Below, piece by piece: positions 17,924 through 27,132 of a stretch of 64,000 bases of DNA. The stretch spans positions 62,001-126,000 of the forward strand of contig CACGZD010000002.1 in the NCBI GenBank assembly GCA_902577425.1, in the 5' to 3' direction. A program made the translations under genes and the position numbers. The notes below the pieces were generated by a model. It made no database searches. It had not been told where the DNA came from and worked only from the letters and a program-made list of their open reading frames with translations. Each line of letters begins with the position of its first letter. Position 1 is the stretch's first letter. The stretch comes from an uncultured Alphaproteobacteria bacterium (GTDB taxonomy: Bacteria; Pseudomonadota; Alphaproteobacteria; HIMB59; GCA-002718135).

Positions 17924-18912
17924 CAAGCTTAAATAAAAATATTGTTTTCGAACAAACTCCAAACATAGAAATTAAAACAAAAGAAATATTTGGGGTAGAG
18001 TGCGAATTTAAAGTGCAAGGATTTAAGGAAAAAAATGATTATGTTCCTAAAATAGATGAAAATTATAAATTTGACCCAGTAACAACAAAATCTATTTTAG
18101 CAGGTTTTTCTAATGATAGAAGAGTTTTGATACAAGGGTACCATGGAACTGGAAAATCTACTCATATAGAACAAGTTGCAGCTAGATTAAATTGGCCTTG
18201 CGTGAGAGTAAATTTAGATAGTCATATTAGTAGAATAGACTTAATTGGAAAAGATGTCATTGTACTAAAAGAAGGTAAACAAATAACAGAATTTCAAGAT
18301 GGCATTCTTCCTTGGGCCTATCAAAATCCAGTAGCAATAGTTTTTGATGAATATGATGCAGGAAGGCCTGATGTTATGTTTGTAATTCAAAGAGTTCTTG
18401 AATCTTCTGGAAAATTAACTCTTCTTGATCAATCAAGAGTTATTAATCCTCATAACTTTTTTCGTTTATTTGCGACATCAAATACAGTTGGTCTAGGGGA
18501 TACTTCAGGGCTATATCACGGAACCCAACAAATTAATCAAGGTCAAATGGATCGATGGAGTATAGTTTCTACTTTAAATTATTTAGAAAATTCAGTTGAA
18601 GAAAAAATTGTTCTTAGCAAAATTAAAGAATTAAATTCAAATGAAGGAAAAGATATTGTTCATTCAATGGTGTGCACAGCTGAACTAACTAGATCAGGAT
18701 TTATAAATGGAGATATATCAACTGTTATGAGTCCAAGAACAGTAATTACTTGGGCAGAGAATTATCTATTATTTAAAGATATAGAATACTCATTTAAGCT
18801 TTCTTTTCTCAATCGTTGTGATGAACTTGAGAGATCTGTAATCGAAGAATATTTTCAAAGATCTTTTGGCATAGATGTCTCAGATGCAAAGGTTGTCAAT
18901 GTTGGAGAATGA
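17920..18912 (+). CDS. cobS: CobS-type AAA+ ATPase (cobaltochelatase subunit CobS)
   Basis: MoxR-like AAA+ ATPase which in the characterised aerobic cobalamin pathway powers cobalt insertion by CobN together with CobT. Walker A is [20 protein letters not shown] at about 69-88. Walker B is [10 protein letters not shown] at about 139-148, and sensor-1 lies in [20 protein letters not shown]. The C-terminal lid has [18 protein letters not shown]. Length (330) matches CobS. It overlaps the J-protein by four bases and cobT by 14. No cobN or other cobalamin gene is in this window, so the substrate of the chelatase here is an assumption from family knowledge. Confidence 0.93.
   Translation: MTSLNKNIVFEQTPNIEIKTKEIFGVECEFKVQGFKEKNDYVPKIDENYKFDPVTTKSILAGFSNDRRVLIQGYHGTGKSTHIEQVAARLNWPCVRVNLDSHISRIDLIGKDVIVLKEGKQITEFQDGILPWAYQNPVAIVFDEYDAGRPDVMFVIQRVLESSGKLTLLDQSRVINPHNFFRLFATSNTVGLGDTSGLYHGTQQINQGQMDRWSIVSTLNYLENSVEEKIVLSKIKELNSNEGKDIVHSMVCTAELTRSGFINGDISTVMSPRTVITWAENYLLFKDIEYSFKLSFLNRCDELERSVIEEYFQRSFGIDVSDAKVVNVGE
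18888..18892 (+). promoter_or_regulatory. Ribosome binding site deciding the cobT start
   Basis: AAAGG, six bases before the ATG at 18899 and inside the cobS coding region. The earlier in-frame ATG at 18875 is preceded only by A/T-rich sequence without a purine-rich stretch, so the downstream start is preferred. Confidence 0.5.
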
Positions 18913-20695
18913 TAATTTAATTGAAGAATTTAAAAAAACCATCTCTTCCACAATTAAGTCTATAGGAAAATCTAGTTGTATAGAAGTAAATTTTGTTCAA
19001 GAGTCTTCTTCTATCAATGGTGAAACAATAAATTTAGCTGAACCTAATATAAATATAATAAAAAATAAACTTAATTATATTCGTGCTGAAGCTGATTCAA
19101 TGGCTTTAAAATTTAGATTTCACGAAAAAAAAATACATGAACAATATTTAAGTAAAAATGAAATTGCTAACAGTATTTTTTCAGCTGTAGAACAATCTAG
19201 AATTGAGGCTAATGGGTCAAAAACATTTAAGGGTATCAAATTAAATATTTTGAATAAACATCTTGAGGATCTATCATCCAATAATATAAAAAAAGACACT
19301 GATGATGAAATTATAAAAGCATTTAGATATGTCAGCTATTCTGAACTTACTGGAGAAAAATTAACTGAAGAATATCTAAATTACAAAAATATAATTAAGA
19401 AAAAATTAGGAAAACAATATTCAAACTTATTTCAAAATTTAAAAAAAAATTTATCTAATCAAGAAGGATTTGCAAATCTTATTCAAGATTGTTTATCTAA
19501 TATAGGTTTATTTGAAAATAATAATGATAAAGATAAAAAAGAATCATTAGAAAATGAAGAAGACATTGAAAACAATGAAGATAAATCACATGAATCAAAT
19601 CAAAATGAGCAAAATAATAATGATCACTCAAGAACAGAAGATGCATCAAGTGAAAGCCCTCAATCCGTTGACCCCGATGGTGAAAAACAAATAGGAGATG
19701 ATTCAACAGAACATGAAATTGAATATTTCCCTAAATTCGAATCTAATTCAAAAAAAGAGAATTATAAATTTTATACAAATGAATATGATGAAATAGTTAA
19801 AGCAGATGAACTTTGTGATTTAAAAGAATTAGAGCGTTTAAGATTATCTTTAGATCAACAAGTTTTTAGTTTTAAACCATTAATTGCAAAAATAGCAAAT
19901 AGACTTCAAAGGAGGCTTCAAGCCCAACAAAATAGGCAATGGGAATTTAATTTAGAAGAAGGATATCTTGACTCTTCAAGGTTAGCAAAAATTATAGCTA
20001 ATCCAAGCCATAAATTATCATTTAAAAAAGAAAAAAATATTGAATTTAAAGATACAATTGTTTCTTTGCTTATTGATAATTCTGGATCTATGAGAGGTCG
20101 ACCAATAACAGTTGCTGCGCTTTGTTCAGATATATTAGCTCGAACTCTAGAGAGATGCTTGATCAAAACTGAAATTCTAGGATTTACAACAAAAGCATGG
20201 AAGGGAGGAAAATCAAGGGAGAAATGGATACAAAAAGGAAAACCATCTAATCCAGGAAGACTCAATGATATAAGACACATCGTTTATAAATCAGGAGATT
20301 CTCCTTGGCGAAGATCAAAAAAGAATCTTGGATTGTTATTAAGAGAAGGAATTTTAAAAGAAAATGTAGATGGAGAAGCTTTGGCTTGGGCTTTTAATAG
20401 ATTGAGTGTCAGACAAGAAAAAAGAAAGGTTTTAATTATAATTAGTGATGGTGCCCCTGTAGATGATTCAACTCTTTCTGTAAATCCAGGAAATTACTTA
20501 GAAAAAAACCTAAAAGATACGATACATTCTATTGAAAGTAATTCTTCTATTGAACTTGTTGCAATAGGTATCGGTCATGATGTTTCACGATATTATAAAA
20601 AAGCTGTTACAATAATGGATGTCGATCAACTAGGTGAAGTTTTATTAAATGAACTATCAAATATATTTACTCCCAAAAGAAAAAAACTAGTCTGA
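18899..20695 (+). CDS. cobT: CobT-type VWA protein (cobaltochelatase subunit CobT)
   Basis: Partner of CobS. I choose the ATG within [20 protein letters not shown] because AAAGG ends six bases before it; an in-frame ATG 24 bases earlier has no such site. The N-terminal CobT domain includes [20 protein letters not shown]. It is followed by a very acidic Asn/Glu/Asp/Ser-rich linker (about 205-275) typical of CobT, and then a C-terminal von Willebrand A domain whose metal site is the D-N-S-G-S-M-R-G motif near residue 392, with [15 protein letters not shown] later. Length is near 600. The stop region overlaps tgt by nine bases tail to tail. Confidence 0.93.
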   Translation: MLENDNLIEEFKKTISSTIKSIGKSSCIEVNFVQESSSINGETINLAEPNINIIKNKLNYIRAEADSMALKFRFHEKKIHEQYLSKNEIANSIFSAVEQSRIEANGSKTFKGIKLNILNKHLEDLSSNNIKKDTDDEIIKAFRYVSYSELTGEKLTEEYLNYKNIIKKKLGKQYSNLFQNLKKNLSNQEGFANLIQDCLSNIGLFENNNDKDKKESLENEEDIENNEDKSHESNQNEQNNNDHSRTEDASSESPQSVDPDGEKQIGDDSTEHEIEYFPKFESNSKKENYKFYTNEYDEIVKADELCDLKELERLRLSLDQQVFSFKPLIAKIANRLQRRLQAQQNRQWEFNLEEGYLDSSRLAKIIANPSHKLSFKKEKNIEFKDTIVSLLIDNSGSMRGRPITVAALCSDILARTLERCLIKTEILGFTTKAWKGGKSREKWIQKGKPSNPGRLNDIRHIVYKSGDSPWRRSKKNLGLLLREGILKENVDGEALAWAFNRLSVRQEKRKVLIIISDGAPVDDSTLSVNPGNYLEKNLKDTIHSIESNSSIELVAIGIGHDVSRYYKKAVTIMDVDQLGEVLLNELSNIFTPKRKKLV

Positions 20696-21880
20696 ATACC
20701 AATTTTTTTCATCTTCGAATATTTTATCCCTTTTAATACTTTCACGAATATACTTCATTAGAGAATTCATAAAATATATATTGTGAGTAGTAATATAATT
20801 TAAAACAATTAGCTCTTCAGCTTTTAATAAATGATGAAGGTATGCCAAGGAAAAGTTTTTACATGTACTACAATTACAATTTTTATCTATTGGACTAAGG
20901 TTTTCACTAAATTTATTATTTTTAATATTTATTTTACCTTTTTTACCTTTTACTAAAGCAGACCCATGTCTAGCCAACCTGGTTGGGCTTACACAATCAA
21001 ATGTATCAACTCCTGACTTAACTAATTTCCATATATCTTCAGGATCCCCTATACCTAATAGATGTATCGGATGCATATTTCCCAATCTTGAAGCAGTATA
21101 ATCAACTATTTCATGCATTTCATCTTTAGTAGATCCCAAACTTCCACCAATAGCTAAACCAAAAAAATTTTTTGAATTTATATTAAACTCAATACTTTCA
21201 TCTCTTAAATCTTTATAAATACCTCCCTGAATAATGCCATAAAGTTTTTGACTTCCTGAAGATCCTTTCATTGGTAAATATTTATTACTTTTTAGGAAAC
21301 TGTTTATAGATCTAATAGACCAATTGTGACTTCTTTTCATAGATTGAGCAGTATAAGATTTATCTACATGAAACGGAGTGCATTCATCAAAAACAAGAAT
21401 GAGATCTGCGCCTATATCTCTTTGAATTGCAATTGATTTTTCAGGTGTTAATAAATAATTTCTACCATCAATAAAAGATTTAAATAAAGCTCCCTCTTCA
21501 GAAATGTTTAAAAGAGATTTTTTGCGGTTAGAGTTTTTTCTTTTAATTTCATCTGCTACTGAACCATGACCTAAGGAAAAAATTTGAAATCCTCCACTAT
21601 CTGTTAAGATTGGTCCTTGCCAATTCATGAAATTGTGAATTCCGCCATGTTTAGAAATAATGTCACTACCTGGTTGAATCATTAAATGATAAGTATTGGA
21701 TAAAATTATTTGAGTATTATTATTTTTTGCTTCCCCAGTACTACAAGATTTTAAAGCGCCCTTGGTACCACAAAAAATAAATGCCGGAGTTTCAACTTTA
21801 CCGTGAGGAGTGGTTATTATACCCAATCGAGCTCTAGTATCTTTTGATGTTTTTGTTACTTTCCAGTTAAATTTTGTCAT
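20687..21880 (-). CDS. tgt: tRNA-guanine transglycosylase (divergent type)
   Basis: Exchanges guanine 34 in tRNAs with GUN anticodons for a queuosine precursor. Catalytic parts are intact: the base-binding D-S-G-G-F-Q at about 94-99, F-D-E-C at 164-167, IIQGG at 216-220, the nucleophile Asp295 in F-D-C-V-S-P-T-R, and zinc ligands Cys335, Cys337, Cys340 and His366. Two features depart from the standard bacterial enzyme. An insertion of roughly 17 residues follows F-S-L-G (about 105-121). The preQ1-recognition loop, normally G-G-L-A-V-G-E, reads G-G-S-L-G-S and is one residue shorter. The protein resembles the subtype I recall from Chlamydia and Patescibacteria. It overlaps the transporter gene upstream by 14 bases. 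Confidence 0.93.
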   Translation of the reverse strand: MTKFNWKVTKTSKDTRARLGIITTPHGKVETPAFIFCGTKGALKSCSTGEAKNNNTQIILSNTYHLMIQPGSDIISKHGGIHNFMNWQGPILTDSGGFQIFSLGHGSVADEIKRKNSNRKKSLLNISEEGALFKSFIDGRNYLLTPEKSIAIQRDIGADLILVFDECTPFHVDKSYTAQSMKRSHNWSIRSINSFLKSNKYLPMKGSSGSQKLYGIIQGGIYKDLRDESIEFNINSKNFFGLAIGGSLGSTKDEMHEIVDYTASRLGNMHPIHLLGIGDPEDIWKLVKSGVDTFDCVSPTRLARHGSALVKGKKGKINIKNNKFSENLSPIDKNCNCSTCKNFSLAYLHHLLKAEELIVLNYITTHNIYFMNSLMKYIRESIKRDKIFEDEKNWYSD

Positions 21881-22679
21881 TTATCTTATTTGGTAAAAAA
21901 TATTTGGCCAAATATATAAATGGAGTATCAAAAATTGCTATAAATATTCTCAATACATAAGTTCCCAAAATAAAAGTAAATATAACAGTATTAAAACTTA
22001 GAGGATTTGGGTTCAAAATAATCCATGCTAAAATACTAAAAACAGTATTATCAATCAAACCTGACATCATTGTAGAAAGATTGTTTCTTATCCATAAATA
22101 TTTATTTTTTGTAAATTTAGATATTTTTTCAAATATCCAAACATCAAAATATTGACTAACTAAAAATGCAATCATACTTGCTATAAAAAAAGAAGGGAAT
22201 GGCATGAAGATACCCATAAGATGATCTTGAATTAATAAAGCCCAAGATAACTCATCATCTGCATTCTTAGCATCTAAAGGTGTAAAACCAATTGTAAAGA
22301 GCATAAATAATGTCATTATTAAAAAACTTACAAAACCTATTAAAATATTCTTTCTTGCAATCTTAGATCCATAATGCTCTGTTAAAATATCAGTTGCTAA
22401 GAATGTTGAAGAAAATAGGATTGTTCCAAGAGCAATGGGATTACTAAAAAAGGGAAATTCAACGATTTTTAAAACTTGTATATTTGCTGAAATTATAGCT
22501 ATTACAGTATAAATAAAAATACCCACTTCACCAAATAATTTTAGCAATAATAAAATAGTTAAAAGACATATAACTAAAAAAAATAACCAAGATACTAAAA
22601 TTGGAATTTGGTTCATAGAATCTACAAAACCAAAAAAATCCAATGAAAATAGTTTGTAAAAACTTAAAAAAAGATCCAA
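21867..22679 (-). CDS. Queuosine precursor transporter (YhhQ / VUT family, DUF165)
   Basis: Integral membrane protein of the family shown in other bacteria to import preQ0, preQ1 or queuine. About seven to eight hydrophobic segments are visible. Family blocks are IALGTILFSSTFLATDILTE followed by H-Y-G-S-K-I-A-R-K, later AFLVSQYFDVWIFEKI, then LWIRNNLSTMMSGLIDNTVF. The D-I-L-T-E-H-Y-G and S-Q-x-x-D-V-x-x-F motifs are diagnostic. An extra hydrophobic N-terminus of about 25 residues precedes the usual start. Its 3' end overlaps tgt by 14 bases, so transporter and enzyme are translated from one message, which strongly suggests salvage of a queuosine base. Confidence 0.9.
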   Translation of the reverse strand: MDLFLSFYKLFSLDFFGFVDSMNQIPILVSWLFFLVICLLTILLLLKLFGEVGIFIYTVIAIISANIQVLKIVEFPFFSNPIALGTILFSSTFLATDILTEHYGSKIARKNILIGFVSFLIMTLFMLFTIGFTPLDAKNADDELSWALLIQDHLMGIFMPFPSFFIASMIAFLVSQYFDVWIFEKISKFTKNKYLWIRNNLSTMMSGLIDNTVFSILAWIILNPNPLSFNTVIFTFILGTYVLRIFIAIFDTPFIYLAKYFLPNKINDKI

Positions 22680-22690
22680 TTTATTCTCGT

Positions 22691-22984
22691 TTAATTATTT
22701 TTAGAAAGAATTAACTTTTTTAACTTTAAACCTGTAGAAGCTAGTTTAGTATTAGAAGTATTAATCAAATACTCATCTAAACCACCTTTTTTTTCTACTG
22801 TTCGAATAGTACTTGCTGCAACTTTTAGTTGAACTTTTTTTCCTAATTTATCGCTTAAAAAAGATATATTTTGTAAATTAGGCAAAAATCTCCTTTTAGT
22901 ACGATTTTTTGCATGGCTTACATTATTCCCACTTAAATATTTTTTACCAGTTAATTCACATTTGCTAGACATAATACGAGGCAT
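22691..22984 (-). CDS. rpmB: 50S ribosomal protein L28
   Basis: Large-subunit ribosomal protein. The N-terminal block C-E-L-T-G-K-K-Y-L-S-G-N-N-V-S-H-A-K-N followed by RTKRRFLPNLQ is the L28 signature. The C-terminal extension (K-V-A-A-S-T-I-R-T-V-E-K-K-G-G-L-D-E-Y-L) is typical of the longer alphaproteobacterial form. Two starts are possible: M-P-R-I-M-S-S at 22984, or the Met four residues in at 22972, which fits the usual M-S-x-x-C-E-L-T-G start better. Neither has a good ribosome binding site. It lies 11 bases upstream of the precursor-transporter gene on the same strand. Confidence 0.95.
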   Translation of the reverse strand: MPRIMSSKCELTGKKYLSGNNVSHAKNRTKRRFLPNLQNISFLSDKLGKKVQLKVAASTIRTVEKKGGLDEYLINTSNTKLASTGLKLKKLILSKNN

Positions 22985-23021
22985 TTACTATTTGTAAATC
23001 AACTTTTGTCAAGCAAGTTAT

Positions 23022-23906
23022 TTAAAATAATAATTCTTTACAAACATAAGTTGGCTTAATACCAAGTTTTTTGAGAGAATTATTACTAGTTTCCCATGAT
23101 GGATTTTCATTATCAAAAAAATCATTATGAATGCCTGTGGATGTAATTAAAAGGCTATCAACTCCAAAATTAAGAGCACCCTTAATATCATGAAATAAAG
23201 AATCCCCTATTGCTAAAATCTTAGATTTTTTAATATTTTTAAGTTCTGCAAAAGTTTTTTTGTAAATTTCTATGCTAGGCTTTCCTAGAAGAAATGTTTT
23301 GCCCCCTAAACTATTGTATAATTCTGCTATTGTGCCCATACAAAAAGTTAAAGAATTTGATTTTTTTTCTAAGCTTTCAAAATCAGGATTAGCACAAACA
23401 AAAAGTAAATCTTTTTCTTTTGCAACATTCAGCAAAGGAATATAATCAACTACTTTTTTTTCGAAAAAGGGAGTACATCCTAAAATGAAATCAGCATCCT
23501 CAATATTTTTAACAAAAATATATTTTTCTAATCCTTTTTGAAAAATTTCACCTTCATTTTTTGTTCGATCATAAATATGAAAACATTTTTTTCCTAAATT
23601 TTTAACTTCACTATTATTTTTATTTTTTAAACTTAACCATATCATTTCTCCACTAGTCATAACCTCATGGAAATGAAAAGATTGGAAACCAAGATTAGGT
23701 AATCGCATTGTAGTTTCTTCTTTTTTTCTTGATGAATTAGAAATTATTGTTAATACTTTTTTTTTAGAATAAAGTTTTTCTACACATTGTATTGCATTTA
23801 AATATCCTTTATTTCCATCGTGTATAACTCCCCATTGATCTAAAATAAAAGCATCATAATTATCATATATTTCTTCAAGTCTAGTTATAGTAATGGGAGT
23901 TTTCAT
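23022..23906 (-). CDS. HAD-superfamily class IIA hydrolase (TIGR01459 type)
   Basis: NagD-like phosphatase of a subfamily common in alphaproteobacteria; the substrate is unknown. Motif I is D-A-F-I-L-D-Q-W-G-V-I-H-D-G with the predicted nucleophile at about Asp23. The second Asp of the usual DxD is replaced by Trp, which is characteristic of TIGR01459. Motif II is L-T-I-I-S-N-S-S-R-K. The C-terminal region has FLLGKPSIEIYKKTF and the acidic motif III A-I-G-D-S-L-F-H-D-I-K-G-A. The length of 294 is normal. It overlaps pyrD by four bases, and the two genes probably share a transcript with lysK and marR. Confidence 0.88.
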   Translation of the reverse strand: MKTPITITRLEEIYDNYDAFILDQWGVIHDGNKGYLNAIQCVEKLYSKKKVLTIISNSSRKKEETTMRLPNLGFQSFHFHEVMTSGEMIWLSLKNKNNSEVKNLGKKCFHIYDRTKNEGEIFQKGLEKYIFVKNIEDADFILGCTPFFEKKVVDYIPLLNVAKEKDLLFVCANPDFESLEKKSNSLTFCMGTIAELYNSLGGKTFLLGKPSIEIYKKTFAELKNIKKSKILAIGDSLFHDIKGALNFGVDSLLITSTGIHNDFFDNENPSWETSNNSLKKLGIKPTYVCKELLF

Positions 23907-24958
23907 ATTTCTTTACCGATAGCTTCTTTAATATTTTTATATCCATCAGTTTTTAGTAAATTTGATAAATCAATTAATATTTTATTAATAATTTTTGGAC
24001 CCTCGAAAGTTAAAGCAGAATATAATTGAACCAAGGAGGCTCCAGATTTAATTTTTTCATAACATTCCAAAGCATTATTGATTCCACCTACTCCTATTAA
24101 TGGAATTTGACCATTAGTTAATGTATACATTTTTCTTAATATCATTGTTGATTTCAAAAACAATGGCTTGCCACTTAAACCTCCTATTTCATTATTTAAA
24201 TTTGATTTTAGTGTATCAAATCTTTCAATTGTAGAATTACTAATTACTAAACCATCTATATTATTAGCTAAGCTAATTAATGCTATATCTCTTATTTGTT
24301 CTTCATCAATATCTGGAGCTATTTTAAAAAAAATAGGAGTGTTTTCTAAAGAATTCATTTCCTCTTGTTTTTTTTGGAGAGTCTGTACTAGTTTTTCTAT
24401 TCTTCCTCTATTTTGTAATTCTCTTAAACCTGGAGTATTTGGAGAAGAAATATTTACAGTAACATAATGAGCAAAAGGTCCTAATTCTTGTAAGCAGTAA
24501 GTATAATCATCAATATCATTCAAGGTTTCTTTATTTTTTCCAATGTTAATGCCAACAATACCTTTTGACAATGAACTTAAATTTAGTTTTTTTAATTTTT
24601 TTTTAACAAAAGTAGTACCTTTGTTATTAAACCCTAAATGGTTGATTATTGCTTTATCCTCTTTAAGACGAAAAATTCTAGGCCTTTCATTTCCAAATTG
24701 GTATTTTGGAGTAACTGTTCCAGCCTCAATAAATCCAAAACCTAGATTAAGTAAAGGTTTAATAACTTCAGCATTTTTGTCAAATCCAGCTGCTAAACCT
24801 AAAGGGTTACTAAAATCAAAACCAAAAAGATGTTGATGTAAAATAGGATCTTTAAAATTATTTCCTGTAAATAAATTTAGCTTAAGTAGTTGTAAAGTGA
24901 CATAATGAGAAAATTCAGGAGGTAAATTTTTTATCAATTGAAAAAAAATATTTTGCAC
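23903..24958 (-). CDS. pyrD: Dihydroorotate dehydrogenase (quinone), class 2
   Basis: Membrane-associated FMN enzyme that oxidises dihydroorotate and passes electrons to ubiquinone in pyrimidine synthesis. The N-terminal helical part and the block LGLAAGFDKNAEVIKPLLNL identify class 2. The catalytic serine lies in NISSPNTPGLRELQNR. FMN phosphate contacts are in PLIGVGGINNALECYEKIKS and L-V-Q-L-Y-S-A-L. The 351 residues are normal. It starts ten bases after lysK and overlaps the HAD gene downstream by four bases. Quinone dependence fits the ubiG and COQ9 genes in this window. Confidence 0.95.
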   Translation of the reverse strand: MQNIFFQLIKNLPPEFSHYVTLQLLKLNLFTGNNFKDPILHQHLFGFDFSNPLGLAAGFDKNAEVIKPLLNLGFGFIEAGTVTPKYQFGNERPRIFRLKEDKAIINHLGFNNKGTTFVKKKLKKLNLSSLSKGIVGINIGKNKETLNDIDDYTYCLQELGPFAHYVTVNISSPNTPGLRELQNRGRIEKLVQTLQKKQEEMNSLENTPIFFKIAPDIDEEQIRDIALISLANNIDGLVISNSTIERFDTLKSNLNNEIGGLSGKPLFLKSTMILRKMYTLTNGQIPLIGVGGINNALECYEKIKSGASLVQLYSALTFEGPKIINKILIDLSNLLKTDGYKNIKEAIGKEI

Positions 24959-24968
24959 TATTTTTTAT

Positions 24969-26552
24969 TCATCCTTTTTCAAGAGTTTCGTTAATTAATT
25001 TAATTGTCTTTTTTATTCCATAAAGTTTGATAAATGAACCCAGTCTTGGTCCTTGCTCTTGACCCAATAAAACTTGATAAATTAATCTGAAAAAATCTCT
25101 TAAATTTTCAAAATTATATTTTTTCCCTATTTCATATATCTGAGTTTGTAATTCTTCTGCTGAAGATTCATGATCTGTTGTCTCTAGAAATAATTTTATA
25201 TCTTTAAATATTTGTCTATTTTCATGTTCTAATTTTAAATATTTCTTATTAGGCAAAACAAAATCATTATAATAATTGATTGAATATTGAATTAAAGAAT
25301 CAAGTTCAGAATTTTCATTTGGATTAATATCCTTATCGTACTCTTTAATAAATCCCCAAATAACTTCTTTTTCACTTGAATTGCATACACTAACTAAATT
25401 TAATAAAGAATTAAAAGTTATTTCAGAATTAACAGATGGAATAACTCCATTATGAATATGCCAAATTGGACTGTTATATTTCTCGATTGAGTTAATAGTT
25501 TCAAATTTTTTTAAATGATTGTAGTACTCATCTATACTTTTAGGAATGACATCAAAAAATAATTTTTTTGCTGATCTGGGTTTGTTAAACATATATAAAG
25601 ATAAGCTTTGAGGAGAAGCATATCTAAGCCAATCATCTACACTAATACCATTTCCTACAGATTTAGAAATTTTTTCACCTTTTTCATCAAGAAACATTTC
25701 GTAAATTAAATTTTGAGGTGGTTTTTTATTCAAAATTTTACAAATCTTACTTGCTAGGTCAACACTTTCAGTTAGATCTTTACCACACATTTCATAATCT
25801 ACATCTAATGCAATCCAACGCATAGCCCAATCAACTTTCCATTGAAGTTTACAATTGCCTCCTGTTACTAGAGTTTCATATTTTTTATTATTAGAAGGAT
25901 CAGTATAAATAATTGAATTATCTTTAATTCTATATTCATCTATTTTTACTTGTAAGACTTCACCGGTTTCAGTACTTATTGGTAAAAAAGGGCTGTAAGT
26001 ATTTTTTCTTTCACTTCGTAACGTTGGTAGTATAACAGATAAAATTGACTCGTAGTTTTCAAGAATTTTGATTAAAGTTTCATCAAAATCTCCATTTTTA
26101 TACTTTTTAGTAGAACTGATAAATTCATATTTAAAATTAAATTTATCTAAAAATGATTGTAATTTGGCATTATTGTGATGTCCAAAGCTTTCATATTTAT
26201 CAAATGGATCAGGAATAGAAGTTAAAGGTTTGCCGATATAATCATTAAGCATTTGTTTATTTGGAACATTTTCAGGAATCTTTCTTAATCCATCCATATC
26301 ATCCGAAAAAGTAATTAAATGTGTTTTAACATCAACTAAGCTCTCTAAGGCGTTCTGAACCATTGAAGTTCTTACAACTTCTCCAAACGTTCCTATATGG
26401 GGTAAGCCTGAAGGTCCGTAACCAGTTTCAAATAATACATAACCTTTTTCTGGGGATTTAAAATTATTTATTCCACCTAAATTTTTTATTATGTTTTTAG
26501 CTTCTATAAAAGGCCAGGCTTTTAAATTTTCATAATCTTTAATGTTTATCAT
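24969..26552 (-). CDS. lysK: Lysyl-tRNA synthetase, class I
   Basis: Class I LysRS, found in archaea, spirochaetes and most alphaproteobacteria instead of the class II enzyme, and therefore a useful taxonomic marker here. The HIGH-type motif is in GYGPSGLPHIGTFGEVVRTS near the N-terminus. The KMSKS-type motif is KISKSVGNGISVDDWL near residue 295. Between them lie C-G-K-D-L-T-E-S and the lysine-pocket region. The C-terminal helical domain covers the last 150 residues. The length of 527 is normal. It overlaps the marR gene by four bases (ATGA), an unusual partnership that places a tRNA synthetase under an autoregulated promoter. Confidence 0.95.
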   Translation of the reverse strand: MINIKDYENLKAWPFIEAKNIIKNLGGINNFKSPEKGYVLFETGYGPSGLPHIGTFGEVVRTSMVQNALESLVDVKTHLITFSDDMDGLRKIPENVPNKQMLNDYIGKPLTSIPDPFDKYESFGHHNNAKLQSFLDKFNFKYEFISSTKKYKNGDFDETLIKILENYESILSVILPTLRSERKNTYSPFLPISTETGEVLQVKIDEYRIKDNSIIYTDPSNNKKYETLVTGGNCKLQWKVDWAMRWIALDVDYEMCGKDLTESVDLASKICKILNKKPPQNLIYEMFLDEKGEKISKSVGNGISVDDWLRYASPQSLSLYMFNKPRSAKKLFFDVIPKSIDEYYNHLKKFETINSIEKYNSPIWHIHNGVIPSVNSEITFNSLLNLVSVCNSSEKEVIWGFIKEYDKDINPNENSELDSLIQYSINYYNDFVLPNKKYLKLEHENRQIFKDIKLFLETTDHESSAEELQTQIYEIGKKYNFENLRDFFRLIYQVLLGQEQGPRLGSFIKLYGIKKTIKLINETLEKG

Positions 26553-27016
26553 ACTTGGTTTATTTTTGTTGCTTTTATTCTAATTTTTTTTCCCAGTAAC
26601 AATTTTAAAGAGTTAATAAAATTAAAAGTTTCATTATCTAATTTGTTAAACAACCTTTCTTCTTCTTTTTCAATCATAGGATAAAGTAATTTATATAAAT
26701 CATCGCCTTTTTTTAGAATTTTTATGATTTTTTTTCTATTATCATGTTTTATTTCTCTAGATATATATTTTTTACTTTCTAATAATTTTAAAGTCACACT
26801 AGTAACAGAAATATCTATACCAATTGATTCAGCTATTTGATTCTGAAAAATATCAGATTTTTTAATAGACAAATATTTTAATGATTGAAGAACTAAATAC
26901 TCATTTAAAGAGATATTATGAGAAATTAGTATTTTTCTAAGACTAGATTGCCAAAAATTAGAAGTCTTCCAAATCAATATACCCAATCTATTCTCAAAAA
27001 GAGAAGTGTCTGCCAT
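26549..27016 (-). CDS. MarR family transcriptional regulator
   Basis: A 155-residue winged-helix protein of the MarR type, usually a dimeric repressor released by a small ligand. The recognition region is FQNQIAESIGIDISVTSVTL followed by K-L-L-E-S-K-K-Y-I-S-R, and the wing has R-E-I-K-H-D-N-R-K-K-I. The N- and C-terminal helices form the dimer interface. Its start codon sits directly on the tandem palindromes at 27015-27044, so autorepression is likely. It overlaps lysK by four bases, which would put lysK, pyrD and the HAD gene under the same control unless internal promoters exist. The ligand is unknown. Confidence 0.88.
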   Translation of the reverse strand: MADTSLFENRLGILIWKTSNFWQSSLRKILISHNISLNEYLVLQSLKYLSIKKSDIFQNQIAESIGIDISVTSVTLKLLESKKYISREIKHDNRKKIIKILKKGDDLYKLLYPMIEKEEERLFNKLDNETFNFINSLKLLLGKKIRIKATKINQV

Positions 27017-27044
27017 AGTTTGTATACAAATAGTTTGTATACAA
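27015..27044. promoter_or_regulatory. Tandem palindromic operator at the marR start
   Basis: Two perfect head-to-tail copies of the 15-base unit ATAGTTTGTATACAA, at 27015-27029 and 27030-27044. Each contains the perfect 10-base palindrome TTGTATACAA (27020-27029 and 27035-27044); the first extends to a 12-base palindrome. The block touches the marR ATG (27014-27016) and carries TATACA-like hexamers suitable as a -10 element on the minus strand. It is the natural binding site for the MarR protein it precedes, and it could also affect the divergent ctaA gene. Binding is an inference. Confidence 0.7.
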
Positions 27045-27132
27045 TATATTAACTTTAGTCAACTATTTTCTTATTATTTTAGGATTATTTTATGGATTAA
27101 ATACTTTCTATACTTATATAAAACTTAAAAAA

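Noticed and set aside
18875..18898. An earlier in-frame ATG for cobT
   Set aside because: No ribosome binding site precedes it, whereas AAAGG stands correctly before the ATG at 18899.
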